A stretch of 64,000 nt of DNA. Source: Paenibacillus sp. ACRRX. Lineage in GTDB: Bacteria; Bacillota; Bacilli; Paenibacillales; Paenibacillaceae. The position numbers were made by a program, and so were the translations under genes. Below, one piece after another: positions 41,650-51,356 of the stretch. The notes below the pieces were generated by a model. The model did no database searches and was not told the origin of the DNA. It saw only the letters and a program-made list of their open reading frames with translations. Every line of letters begins with the position of its first letter. Positions within the stretch are counted from its first letter, which is position 1. The stretch is taken from positions 1,240,001-1,304,000 of the forward strand of contig NZ_JAKRNK010000001.1 of assembly GCF_022346885.1 (NCBI RefSeq), written 5' to 3'.

Positions 41650-42608
41650 AATCTGCTGCTTTAGAGGGGCCGGGGAGAAATGGTAAGGGACGTTCTAAAT
41701 TAGGGTCACTTTTCATTGAGATGTGGAAACATCGTATGGTCTACACGTTGCTGCTTCCCGGATTAATTTGGTTAGTGCTGTTTGCTTATCTGCCTATGGG
41801 AGGCTTGTCACTGGCTTTTAAAGAGTACAAAGCGAATCTAGGCATCTGGGGAAGTCCTTGGGTCGGATTGGAAAACTTCAAGTATGTATTTCGTGATCCG
41901 GCGTTTCTTGATTCCTTATGGAGAACGTTATATATCAACATTGTTAAGCTGGTGATTCAGTTCCCGTTCCCCATTCTGTTAGCGCTGATGCTTAACGAAC
42001 TGCGAATGCGGCGGGCAAAGAAATGGTTCCAGACTGTGCTTACGTTTCCGCACTTCTTATCCTGGATAATCGTATCAGGGGTTGTCATAAATGTACTTGC
42101 TTATGACGGGCTTCTAAACAGCACGTTGACGATGCTTGGATTGCCAACGATTAATTTCCTGGGCTCCGAAAGTATGTTTGTACCGATGATCATTTTTACA
42201 GATATATGGAAATCAACGGGATGGGGTGCCATCATTTATTTAGCCGCTATCTCGGGCATTGATCAGGACCAATACGAATCAGCTGAGATTGATGGTGCTT
42301 CTCGCATGCAGCAAATGTTCCGCATTACACTGCCTAACATTTTGCCTACAGTGACGATTATGTTTATTTTGTCGGTTGGTGGATTGATGTCGTCGGGCTT
42401 TGATCAGATCTTTAACTTGGCAAATGCAGCAACTAAGAATGTGTCGGAAGTATTGGATGTGTACATTTATCGGATTACGTTCCAATCTGCAACCGATTTC
42501 TCATTCTCAACTGCGGTGAGCTTATTCCGTTCGCTTGTAAATATGGCGCTGCTGCTGCTTGCTGATAGGGTTGCTAAGATGATGGGCGGAGACGGTCTAT
42601 TCCGATAA
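41646..42608 (+). CDS. Sugar ABC transporter permease (LplB type)
   Basis: A 320-residue polytopic permease of the MalF/LplB family. It has six predicted membrane segments and the EAA loop YESAEIDGASRMQQMFRITLPN, the contact for the ATPase. The start is TTG 41646, with AGGGGAGATG upstream and overlap with the esterase stop. It pairs with the next permease and the lipoprotein. An ATPase gene is absent from the cluster, as is usual for this transporter class, which uses a shared MsmX-type ATPase. Confidence 0.9.
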   Translation: MKSAALEGPGRNGKGRSKLGSLFIEMWKHRMVYTLLLPGLIWLVLFAYLPMGGLSLAFKEYKANLGIWGSPWVGLENFKYVFRDPAFLDSLWRTLYINIVKLVIQFPFPILLALMLNELRMRRAKKWFQTVLTFPHFLSWIIVSGVVINVLAYDGLLNSTLTMLGLPTINFLGSESMFVPMIIFTDIWKSTGWGAIIYLAAISGIDQDQYESAEIDGASRMQQMFRITLPNILPTVTIMFILSVGGLMSSGFDQIFNLANAATKNVSEVLDVYIYRITFQSATDFSFSTAVSLFRSLVNMALLLLADRVAKMMGGDGLFR

Positions 42609-42624
42609 GAAAGGGGCGCAAGAG

Positions 42625-43524
42625 ATGAGTAAAAAAGGAAAACGGTCTGGGTTTCGCAAAGGCAAGATGACGGCCCTTGACTATTTAATATTTGTTGTGT
42701 TGTTGGTTGTGGGCTTAATGATTCTGATTCCGTTCTGGAACGTCATCATGATCTCATTCTCGACGCAGAAAGAATATGCCGACAATCCATTGATGCTGTT
42801 CCCGAAAAATCCGACACTTGCTTCCTATAAAGCGCTGTTTGCGGACGGTAGTATATTGGTTGGATACTGGAACACGTTTAAGCTGCTTATTGTAGGTCTG
42901 CCATTAAGTTTATTCTTGACGAGCAGTATGGCGTATGGACTAAGCAGAGCGAAGTTTCCAGGAAAGAAGATCATTTTCTTCTTAGTCCTCTTTACGATGA
43001 TTTTTAACGGCGGTATTGTACCGCTTTATCTAGTTATGAAATCGATGCATCTTACAGGTACGTTGTGGTCTGTTATATTTGCTGGCAGCTTTAGCGCATT
43101 TAACATGATTCTGATGATGAATTACTTCCAGAGCTTGCCGGAATCATTGATGGAATCTGCCCGACTAGATGGGGCTGGAGAATGGAGAATTATGCTGACA
43201 GTTGTTTTGCCGTTAGCTGCGCCTATTATGGCCACGATTACGTTGTTCTACGGCGTCGCGTATTGGAACAGTTGGTATGATGCCATGATCTTCCTGCGCA
43301 AAGCAGATCAGCTTCCGCTTCAGAATGTCTTACGAGCCATTATTGTCGAATCGTCCACCAACGCTTCGAACGCCGCCAGTGTAGATTCGGTTGGCAAGCA
43401 AGGATTCTCAACGGGGATGAAGATGGCTGCGGTCTTTGTGACCATGGTACCGATTATGTGCTTCTTCCCAATGCTTCAAAAGCATTTCGCTAAAGGGGTA
43501 TTAACAGGGGCTATTAAAACCTGA
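42625..43524 (+). CDS. Sugar ABC transporter permease (YtcP/MalG type)
   Basis: A 299-residue second permease subunit of the same transporter. Six membrane segments and the EAA loop MESARLDGAGEWRIMLTVVLPL are present. AAGGGGCGC precedes ATG 42625, only 16 bases after the upstream permease stop, so both are co-translated. Confidence 0.92.
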   Translation: MSKKGKRSGFRKGKMTALDYLIFVVLLVVGLMILIPFWNVIMISFSTQKEYADNPLMLFPKNPTLASYKALFADGSILVGYWNTFKLLIVGLPLSLFLTSSMAYGLSRAKFPGKKIIFFLVLFTMIFNGGIVPLYLVMKSMHLTGTLWSVIFAGSFSAFNMILMMNYFQSLPESLMESARLDGAGEWRIMLTVVLPLAAPIMATITLFYGVAYWNSWYDAMIFLRKADQLPLQNVLRAIIVESSTNASNAASVDSVGKQGFSTGMKMAAVFVTMVPIMCFFPMLQKHFAKGVLTGAIKT

Positions 43525-43579
43525 TTAATGCGATATAGGTTTTTGTAACAAAAATCTAATCAACAAGGGGCGCAAAAAC

Positions 43580-45175
43580 ATGGAAACAAGTAAAAAATTG
43601 TCATGGAAATCAGTTCTGGCCATCACAATGTGTGTGGTCATGCTGATGGCGACAGCATGTTCAAAGCAAGAAGCGCAGGGTGGAAATGAGAAAGACAGCA
43701 ACGGAGCTTACAAAGATAAGTTGAAAATTTCCGTTGCAAGTACGCTTCAGCTTAAAGATGGCCAGTTGGACAATGAGTTTCACAAATTCTGGATGGATAA
43801 ATTCAATCTCGATTGGGATTACAACTTTGTGGAATGGGACTCTTGGGGGGAGAAGCTTCGCCTGTGGATTAACTCAGGAGACTTGCCTGATGTAGCAACC
43901 TGGAATTATATTCATGGCGATGCAATGAACTATATTGATCAAGGCTTGTTCTACAAGTTTCCTGATGATTGGAAAGAGCGCTGGCCAAATGTCGCTGCTG
44001 CATACAAATTGACAGGGTTAGGCGACAAATTGGAAGAAATGAAAGGCGGCACATATCTCTTGCCACGTCCGGTGTATTACGATAATAAACCGGCTGATCC
44101 GCTGACGAATCAGATCGGAGTTATCGCTCTGCGCAAGGACTGGGCGAAAGCAGTAGGCTTTGAATTAAAAGACGTTTATACGACAAAAGAACTGATGACA
44201 TTTGCCAAATTGGTGAAAGAAAAAGATCCTGGAAAAGTGGGTTCTAAATTAGTGCCGATCTCTTACAATGCAGCTGATGCGTTGACGAATATCATCATGC
44301 CAAACAGTGAACATGCCAAAGTGGAATCGGCTTTCTATAAGGGTGATGATGGAAAATATCACTGGGGACCTGCAGATCCAGAGACACTTACCGGCTTAAA
44401 GCTGATGCAGGAATCTTACAAAGAAGGCCTGCTTAATCCTGAGTTCTACACTTGGAAAAACAATGAAGGCAACGATAACTTCCGTGTAAAAGGCGCTGCT
44501 GCGGTGACCAGTGTTGGGGGATTAGCTTCATTCCGAACAGATGTAGACACCAACATGAAAAAGAACTTGAACATCGAGAGTGACGAGGTCGTTCAGACAG
44601 CAATTGTGTTAGGTGAAGATGGAAAATATCGCAACCTAGAACAAGCTAACTTCTGGTCAGCATTGATCTTCTCGCCTAACATCAGCACAGAGAAATTCGA
44701 ACGTGTCATGGATTTATTGGATTATTCCACTTCCAAAGATGGACAAATGCTGCTGAACATGGGATTCGAAGGCAAGGACTGGAAATACGACGATAATAAA
44801 GAACTCGTAAGCTTGCTGCCGAAAGGCAAAACGTTGGATGATCTTTACCCAGCTCGCTTTGAAGGACTTTACCTGTTGGGTGATGACTTCAGCATGATCA
44901 ACCCGGCTATTAAAAAGGAATACCGTGACAGAGCAGTTCTTCACTTCAAGGAGAAAGCAAAACTTGGCAAAGAAGGCGGCAGATTGGCTGAATACGATTG
45001 GACCGTGCAATTGTATGATTCTAAAGTGAAAAATCAGGCTACTTTTGACTATGAAAAAGAGTATACGAACCTGATTTTGCAAAGTGGAGATCTAGAAGCG
45101 AACTGGAAGAAATGGGTTGACAGCAAGCAGTCGCTTGTACAACCGGTATTGGACGAATTAAATAATCTAAAGTAA
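43580..45175 (+). CDS. Sugar-binding lipoprotein of the beta-1,2-glucan transporter
   Basis: A 531-residue extracellular binding protein with the lipobox ATAC (Cys27). It has the large two-lobe fold of LplA-type proteins. The gene position, directly between the permeases and the glycoside-degrading enzymes, matches the binding protein lin1841 of Listeria innocua, which binds sophoro-oligosaccharides. Assignment of ligand rests on that synteny. AGGGGCGC precedes ATG 43580. A weak terminator behind it may set its higher expression. Confidence 0.88.
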   Translation: METSKKLSWKSVLAITMCVVMLMATACSKQEAQGGNEKDSNGAYKDKLKISVASTLQLKDGQLDNEFHKFWMDKFNLDWDYNFVEWDSWGEKLRLWINSGDLPDVATWNYIHGDAMNYIDQGLFYKFPDDWKERWPNVAAAYKLTGLGDKLEEMKGGTYLLPRPVYYDNKPADPLTNQIGVIALRKDWAKAVGFELKDVYTTKELMTFAKLVKEKDPGKVGSKLVPISYNAADALTNIIMPNSEHAKVESAFYKGDDGKYHWGPADPETLTGLKLMQESYKEGLLNPEFYTWKNNEGNDNFRVKGAAAVTSVGGLASFRTDVDTNMKKNLNIESDEVVQTAIVLGEDGKYRNLEQANFWSALIFSPNISTEKFERVMDLLDYSTSKDGQMLLNMGFEGKDWKYDDNKELVSLLPKGKTLDDLYPARFEGLYLLGDDFSMINPAIKKEYRDRAVLHFKEKAKLGKEGGRLAEYDWTVQLYDSKVKNQATFDYEKEYTNLILQSGDLEANWKKWVDSKQSLVQPVLDELNNLK

Positions 45176-45235
45176 TTCGCCACTAAATTACAAGTCGAGC
45201 TGGCCAAAGGCTTATGCCAACGGTCCAAGTCTATT

Positions 45236-45283
45236 GAACCCGGTGTACTCAGCATCATTAGATGCAGCCGGGTTCTTCTCTTC
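45236..45283 (+). terminator. Partial terminator between the binding protein and GH3 genes
   Basis: GAACCCGG pairs with CCGGGTTC, followed by a pyrimidine-rich but not pure T tail. Such attenuated terminators commonly follow binding-protein genes and allow readthrough. Confidence 0.6.
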
Positions 45284-45521
45284 AAAGCAGCAAACCGCTA
45301 GGCAAGTAATGTGAGGTATGCCAAGCTTCTGATTGAGGTAGTTGCACAACGTCTGTCCGAAGGTATTCTACTGTAATTTTGTAAATCAGTAGAGATCAGA
45401 AATTGGAAGGCTGCGATGGGCATTGTGCAAGTTCCTGAGAAAGGAGAAGACAGATGTACTTCATCCCGTTTTCAACTCGAATATTTACTTGTTCTACAAA
45501 TACAGCAGTGGAGGAAATAAC
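45284..45521. other. Spacer between the binding protein and the beta-glucosidase
   Basis: No frame was supported beyond the partial terminator; the beta-glucosidase start has a clear GGAGG site at its end. Confidence 0.45.
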
Positions 45522-47687
45522 ATGAATAACCAGCAATTAACGGCTTTGTTACAACAAATGACTTTGGAAGAGAAAGTGGCGCAGCTATTGCAGCTTACGG
45601 CTCATCTACATGAGGGTGCTGGAAGTGAAGGCCAAGTGACTGGTCCGATGGAGGAAATGGGAATTACAGAACAAATGGTTTCAGCCAGCGGATCTGTTCT
45701 TGGATTGTCAGGTGCGAAAGCCATTATCAATGTACAGCAGAATTATCTAGAGAAAAGTAGATTAGGTATTCCGTTGATGTTTATGGCAGACGTTGTACAT
45801 GGCTTTAAGACGATCTTTCCAATTCCGCTTGCCATTGGCTGCTCTTGGGACATACAGCTTGCAGAGAAAAGCGCTGCGATCGCCGCGAAAGAATCTGCTG
45901 TATCCGGTATCCATGTGACATTTGCACCGATGGTGGACCTCGTGCGAGATCCACGTTGGGGACGTGTGATGGAGACGACAGGCGAAGACCCCTATCTAAA
46001 TAGCTTATTTGCACGGGCATTTGTACGCGGCTATCAGGGGCAGGATGAATTAAAGGAGAACACGGATCATATGGCTGCGTGCGTAAAGCACTTTGCTGCT
46101 TATGGGGCACCTGAAGGTGGTCGCGAATATAACACGGTCGATATGTCTGAAAGACAACTGCGAGAGTATTATTTACCTGCGTATAAAGCGGCATTGGACG
46201 AAGGCTGTGAGATGGTAATGTCGTCCTTTAACACGGTTGACGGCATCCCGGCTACGGGGAATGAGAAGTTGATGAGAGGCATCCTGCGTGATGAGTGGGG
46301 CTTTGAAGGTGTCATTATTTCGGACTGGGCCTCCATTCGGGAGATGATCGCACATGGCGCGGCTGCAGACGATTGTGAGGCAGCATACCGTGCGATGCGT
46401 GCAGGCATTGATATTGAAATGATGACTCCTTGTTATGTGCGTCACCTGCCAGAGTTGGTACAGAGTGGGCAGATTGAGGAAGCGCTTATAGATGAAGCGG
46501 TGCTGCGGATTCTACAGCTGAAGGAAAAGCTCGGCCTGTTCGACAATCCGTTCCGTGGGGCAGACCCTGAACGTGAGAATGAAGTGCTCTTCTGTGAGGA
46601 GCATCGACAAGCTTCTTATGACCTCGCGGCGAAGTCATGCGTATTGCTCAAAAATGATCACGTCCTTCCCCTGCAGCCAGATACCAAGGTGGCCTTGATT
46701 GGACCATTTGCAGACAGTGATGACATTTTGGGCTGGTGGTCTTGTGTTGGCCTCAAAGAGGATGCGACGAAGCTAAGCACTGCATTGGCAGAACGAATGC
46801 AGGAGGGATCACTTCGGATTGCAGCTGGATGCAGCCTGAACCAAATTTCTACGGAGCATGTGTCGATTGCACTTGAAGCTGCACAAACTGCAGACGTCAT
46901 CGTACTTGCACTCGGTGAGGATTCAGCGATGAGTGGTGAGGGCGGCTCCCGAACAGATATCCATCTACCAGCCGCACAACTGGAATTGATCAAGCAGCTA
47001 AAAACTTTAGGCAAACCGATGGCTGCCGTTATCTTTAATGGCCGTCCGCTTGATCTGCACGGGGTGATTGATGAGGTAGATGCGGTGCTTGAAGCATGGT
47101 ACCCAGGCAGCGAAGGCGGTGCTGTTGTAGCAGATATTTTGCTTGGCCATGTGAATCCGTCCGGACGGTTGACGATGTCGTTCCCACAATCCGTAGGACA
47201 GGTGCCAGTTTATTACAACCACTTTAATACAGGTCGTCCGCTTGATCCGTTAAAGCTGGAGGAACGATATGTATCGAAGTATATCGATAGCGCAAACGAG
47301 CCGCTGCTGCCATTCGGATTTGGTCTGTCCTACACAACGTTTGCGTATAGCGAGCTATCATTCTCCAATAAGGAGATGACCGTAAACCAACCACTTTCTA
47401 TCAGTGTAAAAGTAACGAATACCGGCTTAGCTGCTGGAGTGGAAACCGTTCAACTTTATGTTCGCGATGTAACTGGTGAAGTTGTTCGTCCACTACGTGA
47501 ATTAAAAGGATATGAGCAGCTTGAACTTGCACCTGGCGAAAGTCGTGTTGTAACGTTCCAACTGACGGAAGATCAGTTGCGATATCACCATTCTGATCTG
47601 CGTTTTACAAGTGATCCAGGCACATTCCACGTGTATGTTGGCGCTAACAGCCGTGACGCACTGATGAGTTCGTTTACGCTTGTCTGA
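45522..47687 (+). CDS. GH3 beta-glucosidase
   Basis: A 721-residue glycoside hydrolase family 3 enzyme. The N-terminal barrel carries ADVVHGFKTIFPIPLA, DPRWGRVMETTGEDP and KHFAAYG. The nucleophile Asp lies in IISDWASI, and the acid/base and C-terminal domains (FGLSYTTF, then a fibronectin-like end) follow. GGAGG precedes ATG 45522; a longer frame from 45423 lacks it. Its neighbours suggest it degrades sophorose or sophorotriose, like lin1840 in Listeria, releasing glucose. There is no signal peptide, so it acts on imported sugar. Confidence 0.92.
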   Translation: MNNQQLTALLQQMTLEEKVAQLLQLTAHLHEGAGSEGQVTGPMEEMGITEQMVSASGSVLGLSGAKAIINVQQNYLEKSRLGIPLMFMADVVHGFKTIFPIPLAIGCSWDIQLAEKSAAIAAKESAVSGIHVTFAPMVDLVRDPRWGRVMETTGEDPYLNSLFARAFVRGYQGQDELKENTDHMAACVKHFAAYGAPEGGREYNTVDMSERQLREYYLPAYKAALDEGCEMVMSSFNTVDGIPATGNEKLMRGILRDEWGFEGVIISDWASIREMIAHGAAADDCEAAYRAMRAGIDIEMMTPCYVRHLPELVQSGQIEEALIDEAVLRILQLKEKLGLFDNPFRGADPERENEVLFCEEHRQASYDLAAKSCVLLKNDHVLPLQPDTKVALIGPFADSDDILGWWSCVGLKEDATKLSTALAERMQEGSLRIAAGCSLNQISTEHVSIALEAAQTADVIVLALGEDSAMSGEGGSRTDIHLPAAQLELIKQLKTLGKPMAAVIFNGRPLDLHGVIDEVDAVLEAWYPGSEGGAVVADILLGHVNPSGRLTMSFPQSVGQVPVYYNHFNTGRPLDPLKLEERYVSKYIDSANEPLLPFGFGLSYTTFAYSELSFSNKEMTVNQPLSISVKVTNTGLAAGVETVQLYVRDVTGEVVRPLRELKGYEQLELAPGESRVVTFQLTEDQLRYHHSDLRFTSDPGTFHVYVGANSRDALMSSFTLV

Positions 47688-47758
47688 TTCGGATCATCGA
47701 ACAGCATAAGCGCTCGTAATACAGTGGGGCGCTCAATTGTAAAAACCATGCAATTATA

Positions 47759-47814
47759 TTCATATATAGATTTTCATATATAGATATTCAGAGATAGACA
47801 TTCAGGCTAGGAGC
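47759..47814 (+). repeat. 14-bp degenerate tandem repeat before the GH94 gene
   Basis: Four 14-base units follow one another: TTCATATATAGATT, TTCATATATAGATA, TTCAGAGATAGACA and TTCAGGCTAGGAGC. The first two differ by one base. They sit directly before the ribosome-binding site of the phosphorylase gene. They may be a binding array or a slipped-replication product. Confidence 0.75.
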
Positions 47815-47833
47815 TAGGAGGAATGACATACAC

Positions 47834-50800
47834 ATGACAACAAACATTGCGAAATTAACGGACTCCAAACTGCACGTTCAGGCTGGCAACGTACGCTTTA
47901 CCTTTTGGAGTAGTGGTGATTTGTACCAAGCGGTAAGCGGCCGAACGATGATTAACCAACTGATGACAAGCCCAATTGACGGGTCTTTGAACAATCTCTA
48001 TTTGCGCATTCACGGATCAACTGGCATTAAGTTCTATCAGCTGCTCGGCATCCATTCGGAAAGCAGCATGTCTGCAAACGAGAGATGTATCATCTGGAAA
48101 GGCACAGTGGAAGAGGTAGAATACGAGGTCACATTTGCGCTCACAGACCAAGGTATCTGGTTCTGGGACGTAGTGACACGTGGAAACGGTGTGAAGCTTG
48201 ATGTCATTTACGGCCAAGACATTGGCATTGCAGATACAGGGGCTGTTCGTAGTAATGAAGCATACTTGTCTCAGTATATCGATCACACAATCTTTGCGGA
48301 TAGCAGCAACGGTTACGTAGTCTGTTCACGTCAGAATCAGCCGCAGGGTGGGCAATTTCCGTATGTACAGCAAGGATCGCTGTCAGGAGCAGCTGGTTAT
48401 TCCACGGACGGATTCCAATTCTTTGGGCTTTCCTACAAAGAAACGAATGTGCCAGCATGCTTGAGTGAAGCAAAGCTTGCAAATGAAATTTATCAATATG
48501 AATTTGCCTACACGGCGCTGCAATCAGAACTTGTTACATTAAATGGCGACGCGCGCTTTGTGTTCTATGGTCTCTTTAAAGAAGATCATCCTGCTGCTGT
48601 AACCGAGCTTGAATATACGTGTGAGATTCAACAAGCATGGTCGGCGTATTTATCCGCTGATACGACAGCGCCAGTACATGAACTGCCTCAAGTCAACCTA
48701 AAAGCGTTATTCGGTGCGCCGCTGCACACGGTGTCGATGTCGGAAGAAGAAGTTAAGCTTCGTTATCCAGATCGCCATCAGGAAGAGTGTAAAGATGGTG
48801 AACTGCTTGCCTTCTTCACGGACACTTACGAGCATATTGTGCGGAAAGAAAAGGAGTTACTGGTTGAACGTCCTCATGGTCACATCCTGATGAGCGGCAA
48901 CAATGTCGAGCTTGGGGCAAGCGTGATGACAACCACATCATATATGTACGGCATCTTCAATTCGCATGTCGTAGTTGGCAACACGAACTTTAATAAAATG
49001 ATGAGTAATGCCCGCAGCTCGCTTAACGTTCCTAAAACGTCCGGGCAGCGCATTTATGTAGAGATTGAAGAACAGTTCCAGCTTCTAACCATGCCGTCTT
49101 TATTTGAAATTGGCTTTAACTTTGTGCGTTGGTATTACAAGCTGAAAGCAGATATGCTGATCATCACGAATTATACAGCGCTGGATACACCTGAAGTGCG
49201 ACTCCATGTCCGCTCGGAGAGTGGTCGTGCCTATAGATATCTGGTTACGAATCAAGTAACGATGAATGTAAACGAGTACGAGCTTCCGGTACAGATGACG
49301 GAGGATCAAGGTCGACTTACATTTACTGGAGATCAGAAGTCATTGAGTGCCTCTGTGCATCCTCAGCTCCAATATCGGATGTGGGTAGATGGACCAGCCG
49401 TCACTATAGGTGATGAGACGATACTCGCTGATGGTTTGCAAGGCGGGCACGCATCACTTGTAGTCATGCAGCTTGCTGAGAGTTCAGAATGGACGCTCAC
49501 CATTCAGGGATTGCAGTCCGCTGAAGAACTTCCACAGACAGCACGCAGCATGGAAGAGGAGATTACAAGCTATCGTGAATTTTATCGTGATGTGATGAAC
49601 GGCTTTAACCTTACTAGCGAGAGTGAAGAGAAGACGGAACAACTGTTCAAAGTGAACGCACTTGCTTGGTGGTACACACATAATATGCTGGTCCATTATT
49701 CGGTACCGCATGGACTAGAGCAATATGGTGGCGCAGCTTGGGGGACTCGTGATGTATGTCAAGGGCCTGTCGAGTACTTCATGGCAACACAAAAGTTTGA
49801 ACAAGTACGGGATATATTAAAAATGGTCTACTCTCACCAGTACGAAGATGATGGCAATTGGCCGCAATGGTTTATGTTTGATCAATATTTCGCAATTCAG
49901 CAGGAAGAAAGCCATGGAGATATTATCGTTTGGCCGCTGAAAGTACTAAGTGATTATTTGAGGGCAACGCAAGATTATAGCATTTTGCAAGCAGAGGTTC
50001 CGTATACCGTTAAGCATAGTTTCCATTTTAGCGAGAAAAAAGCAACGATTCTCGAGCATGCCAAAAAAGAACTGCAATATATTCAAACGCATTTCTTACA
50101 TGATACTTATTTGTCTTCTTATGGGGATGGCGACTGGGACGATACGCTGCAGCCAGCAAATGCGCAGTTGAAGAAGTACATGGTCAGCAGTTGGACGGTT
50201 GCGTTAACCTATCAGACGATGCGACAGCTTTCTAACGCACTGCTGTCCGTCGAGCCGGAACTTGCCGCAGAACTGCTTGGCATCGCATCTGGCATTAGAC
50301 GAGACTACGAGCGTTATATGCTGCAAACAGACGTGATTCCTGGATTCCTCTATATGGAAGATCCTGCGCAGCCGAAGCTGATGCTGCATCCAACAGATGC
50401 GGATACCGGCATCCAATACCGATTGCTGCCAATGACACGCAGCATTATTGCGGAACTGCTAGATCAAGAGCAGGCACAGTCCCACTATCAATTGATTAAG
50501 GAAAAACTGTTCTTCCCGGACGGCGTGCGATTGATGGATCGTCCCGCTCAGTATGCAGGTGGTGTCAGCTCACACTTCAAGCGTGCAGAGCAAGCGTCCA
50601 ACTTTGGACGTGAAGTGGGACTTCAATACGTGCATGCACATATCCGCTATGTCGAAGCAATGGCAAAGCTGGGCCATGCAGACGAAGTGTGGAACGGACT
50701 CGCGATTATTAACCCAGTCGGTATTGGCGAAGTGGTGCCAAACGCGGAACTTCGTCAGAGCAATGCTTATTTCAGCAGCTCAGATGGTAAATTCAGCACG

Positions 50801-51196
50801 CGCTATGAAGCCCAAGAGCATATGGAAGCACTGCGCAGCGGAGAAGTTGGGGTTAAGGGCGGTTGGAGAATCTATTCCAGCGGACCGGGAATCTACATGA
50901 ATCAGCTGATTTCCAATGCACTGGGTATTCGGCAGGAAACTGGGGATCTCATCGTGGATCCGATACTACCTGCTCGGTTAGACGGTATGAAGTTAGATTT
51001 CCAATTTGCAGGAGCAAAGGTGACCTTTGTCTACCATATTACAGGCGAAGCAGTCAATCGTATTGTCATTAATGGAAAACCAGTGCACACTAATCGTCTA
51101 GATAACCCATATCGCCAAGGCGGCGTACGTATTATGAACGACGACCTGAAATCTGAGCTGACTCAAGAGCAAAACCAGATTGACATTTATATGTAA
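47834..51196 (+). CDS. GH94 1,2-beta-oligoglucan phosphorylase-type enzyme
   Basis: A 1120-residue GH94 protein. The C-terminal half has the (alpha/alpha)6 barrel of cellobiose-phosphorylase relatives: GTRDVCQGPVEYF, DDGNWPQWFMFDQY and the catalytic-acid region YGDGDWDDTLQP (Asp near 765), then SHFKRAEQASNFGRE. The large N-terminal half is beta-rich. The length and the operon match the 1,2-beta-oligoglucan phosphorylase (SOGP) of L. innocua (lin1839), which phosphorolyses sophoro-oligosaccharides into alpha-glucose-1-phosphate. AGGAGG precedes ATG 47834. Specificity is inferred from synteny and family, not proven. Confidence 0.88.
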   Translation: MTTNIAKLTDSKLHVQAGNVRFTFWSSGDLYQAVSGRTMINQLMTSPIDGSLNNLYLRIHGSTGIKFYQLLGIHSESSMSANERCIIWKGTVEEVEYEVTFALTDQGIWFWDVVTRGNGVKLDVIYGQDIGIADTGAVRSNEAYLSQYIDHTIFADSSNGYVVCSRQNQPQGGQFPYVQQGSLSGAAGYSTDGFQFFGLSYKETNVPACLSEAKLANEIYQYEFAYTALQSELVTLNGDARFVFYGLFKEDHPAAVTELEYTCEIQQAWSAYLSADTTAPVHELPQVNLKALFGAPLHTVSMSEEEVKLRYPDRHQEECKDGELLAFFTDTYEHIVRKEKELLVERPHGHILMSGNNVELGASVMTTTSYMYGIFNSHVVVGNTNFNKMMSNARSSLNVPKTSGQRIYVEIEEQFQLLTMPSLFEIGFNFVRWYYKLKADMLIITNYTALDTPEVRLHVRSESGRAYRYLVTNQVTMNVNEYELPVQMTEDQGRLTFTGDQKSLSASVHPQLQYRMWVDGPAVTIGDETILADGLQGGHASLVVMQLAESSEWTLTIQGLQSAEELPQTARSMEEEITSYREFYRDVMNGFNLTSESEEKTEQLFKVNALAWWYTHNMLVHYSVPHGLEQYGGAAWGTRDVCQGPVEYFMATQKFEQVRDILKMVYSHQYEDDGNWPQWFMFDQYFAIQQEESHGDIIVWPLKVLSDYLRATQDYSILQAEVPYTVKHSFHFSEKKATILEHAKKELQYIQTHFLHDTYLSSYGDGDWDDTLQPANAQLKKYMVSSWTVALTYQTMRQLSNALLSVEPELAAELLGIASGIRRDYERYMLQTDVIPGFLYMEDPAQPKLMLHPTDADTGIQYRLLPMTRSIIAELLDQEQAQSHYQLIKEKLFFPDGVRLMDRPAQYAGGVSSHFKRAEQASNFGREVGLQYVHAHIRYVEAMAKLGHADEVWNGLAIINPVGIGEVVPNAELRQSNAYFSSSDGKFSTRYEAQEHMEALRSGEVGVKGGWRIYSSGPGIYMNQLISNALGIRQETGDLIVDPILPARLDGMKLDFQFAGAKVTFVYHITGEAVNRIVINGKPVHTNRLDNPYRQGGVRIMNDDLKSELTQEQNQIDIYM

Positions 51197-51356
51197 ATGC
51201 AACGCGTTCTCCTAGACAATCTCAAGCTGCCTATAAATCGGAGTGTCTGAGAAAAGCTAGGAGATCAATTTATTTGTACTATCAATATAGGGTTTACAAT
51301 ACCATGCCCATACTTAAAAGAAGGTTTTGGTAAACCGACGGAGGGGCGGGGAAACA

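Noticed and set aside
46658..47014. 118-codon minus-strand frame inside the GH3 gene
   Set aside because: Antisense shadow of a well-conserved enzyme, with no ribosome-binding site.
47759..47814. CRISPR-like array
   Set aside because: The repeat period is 14 bases without spacers; no cas genes are present, so it is a tandem repeat only.
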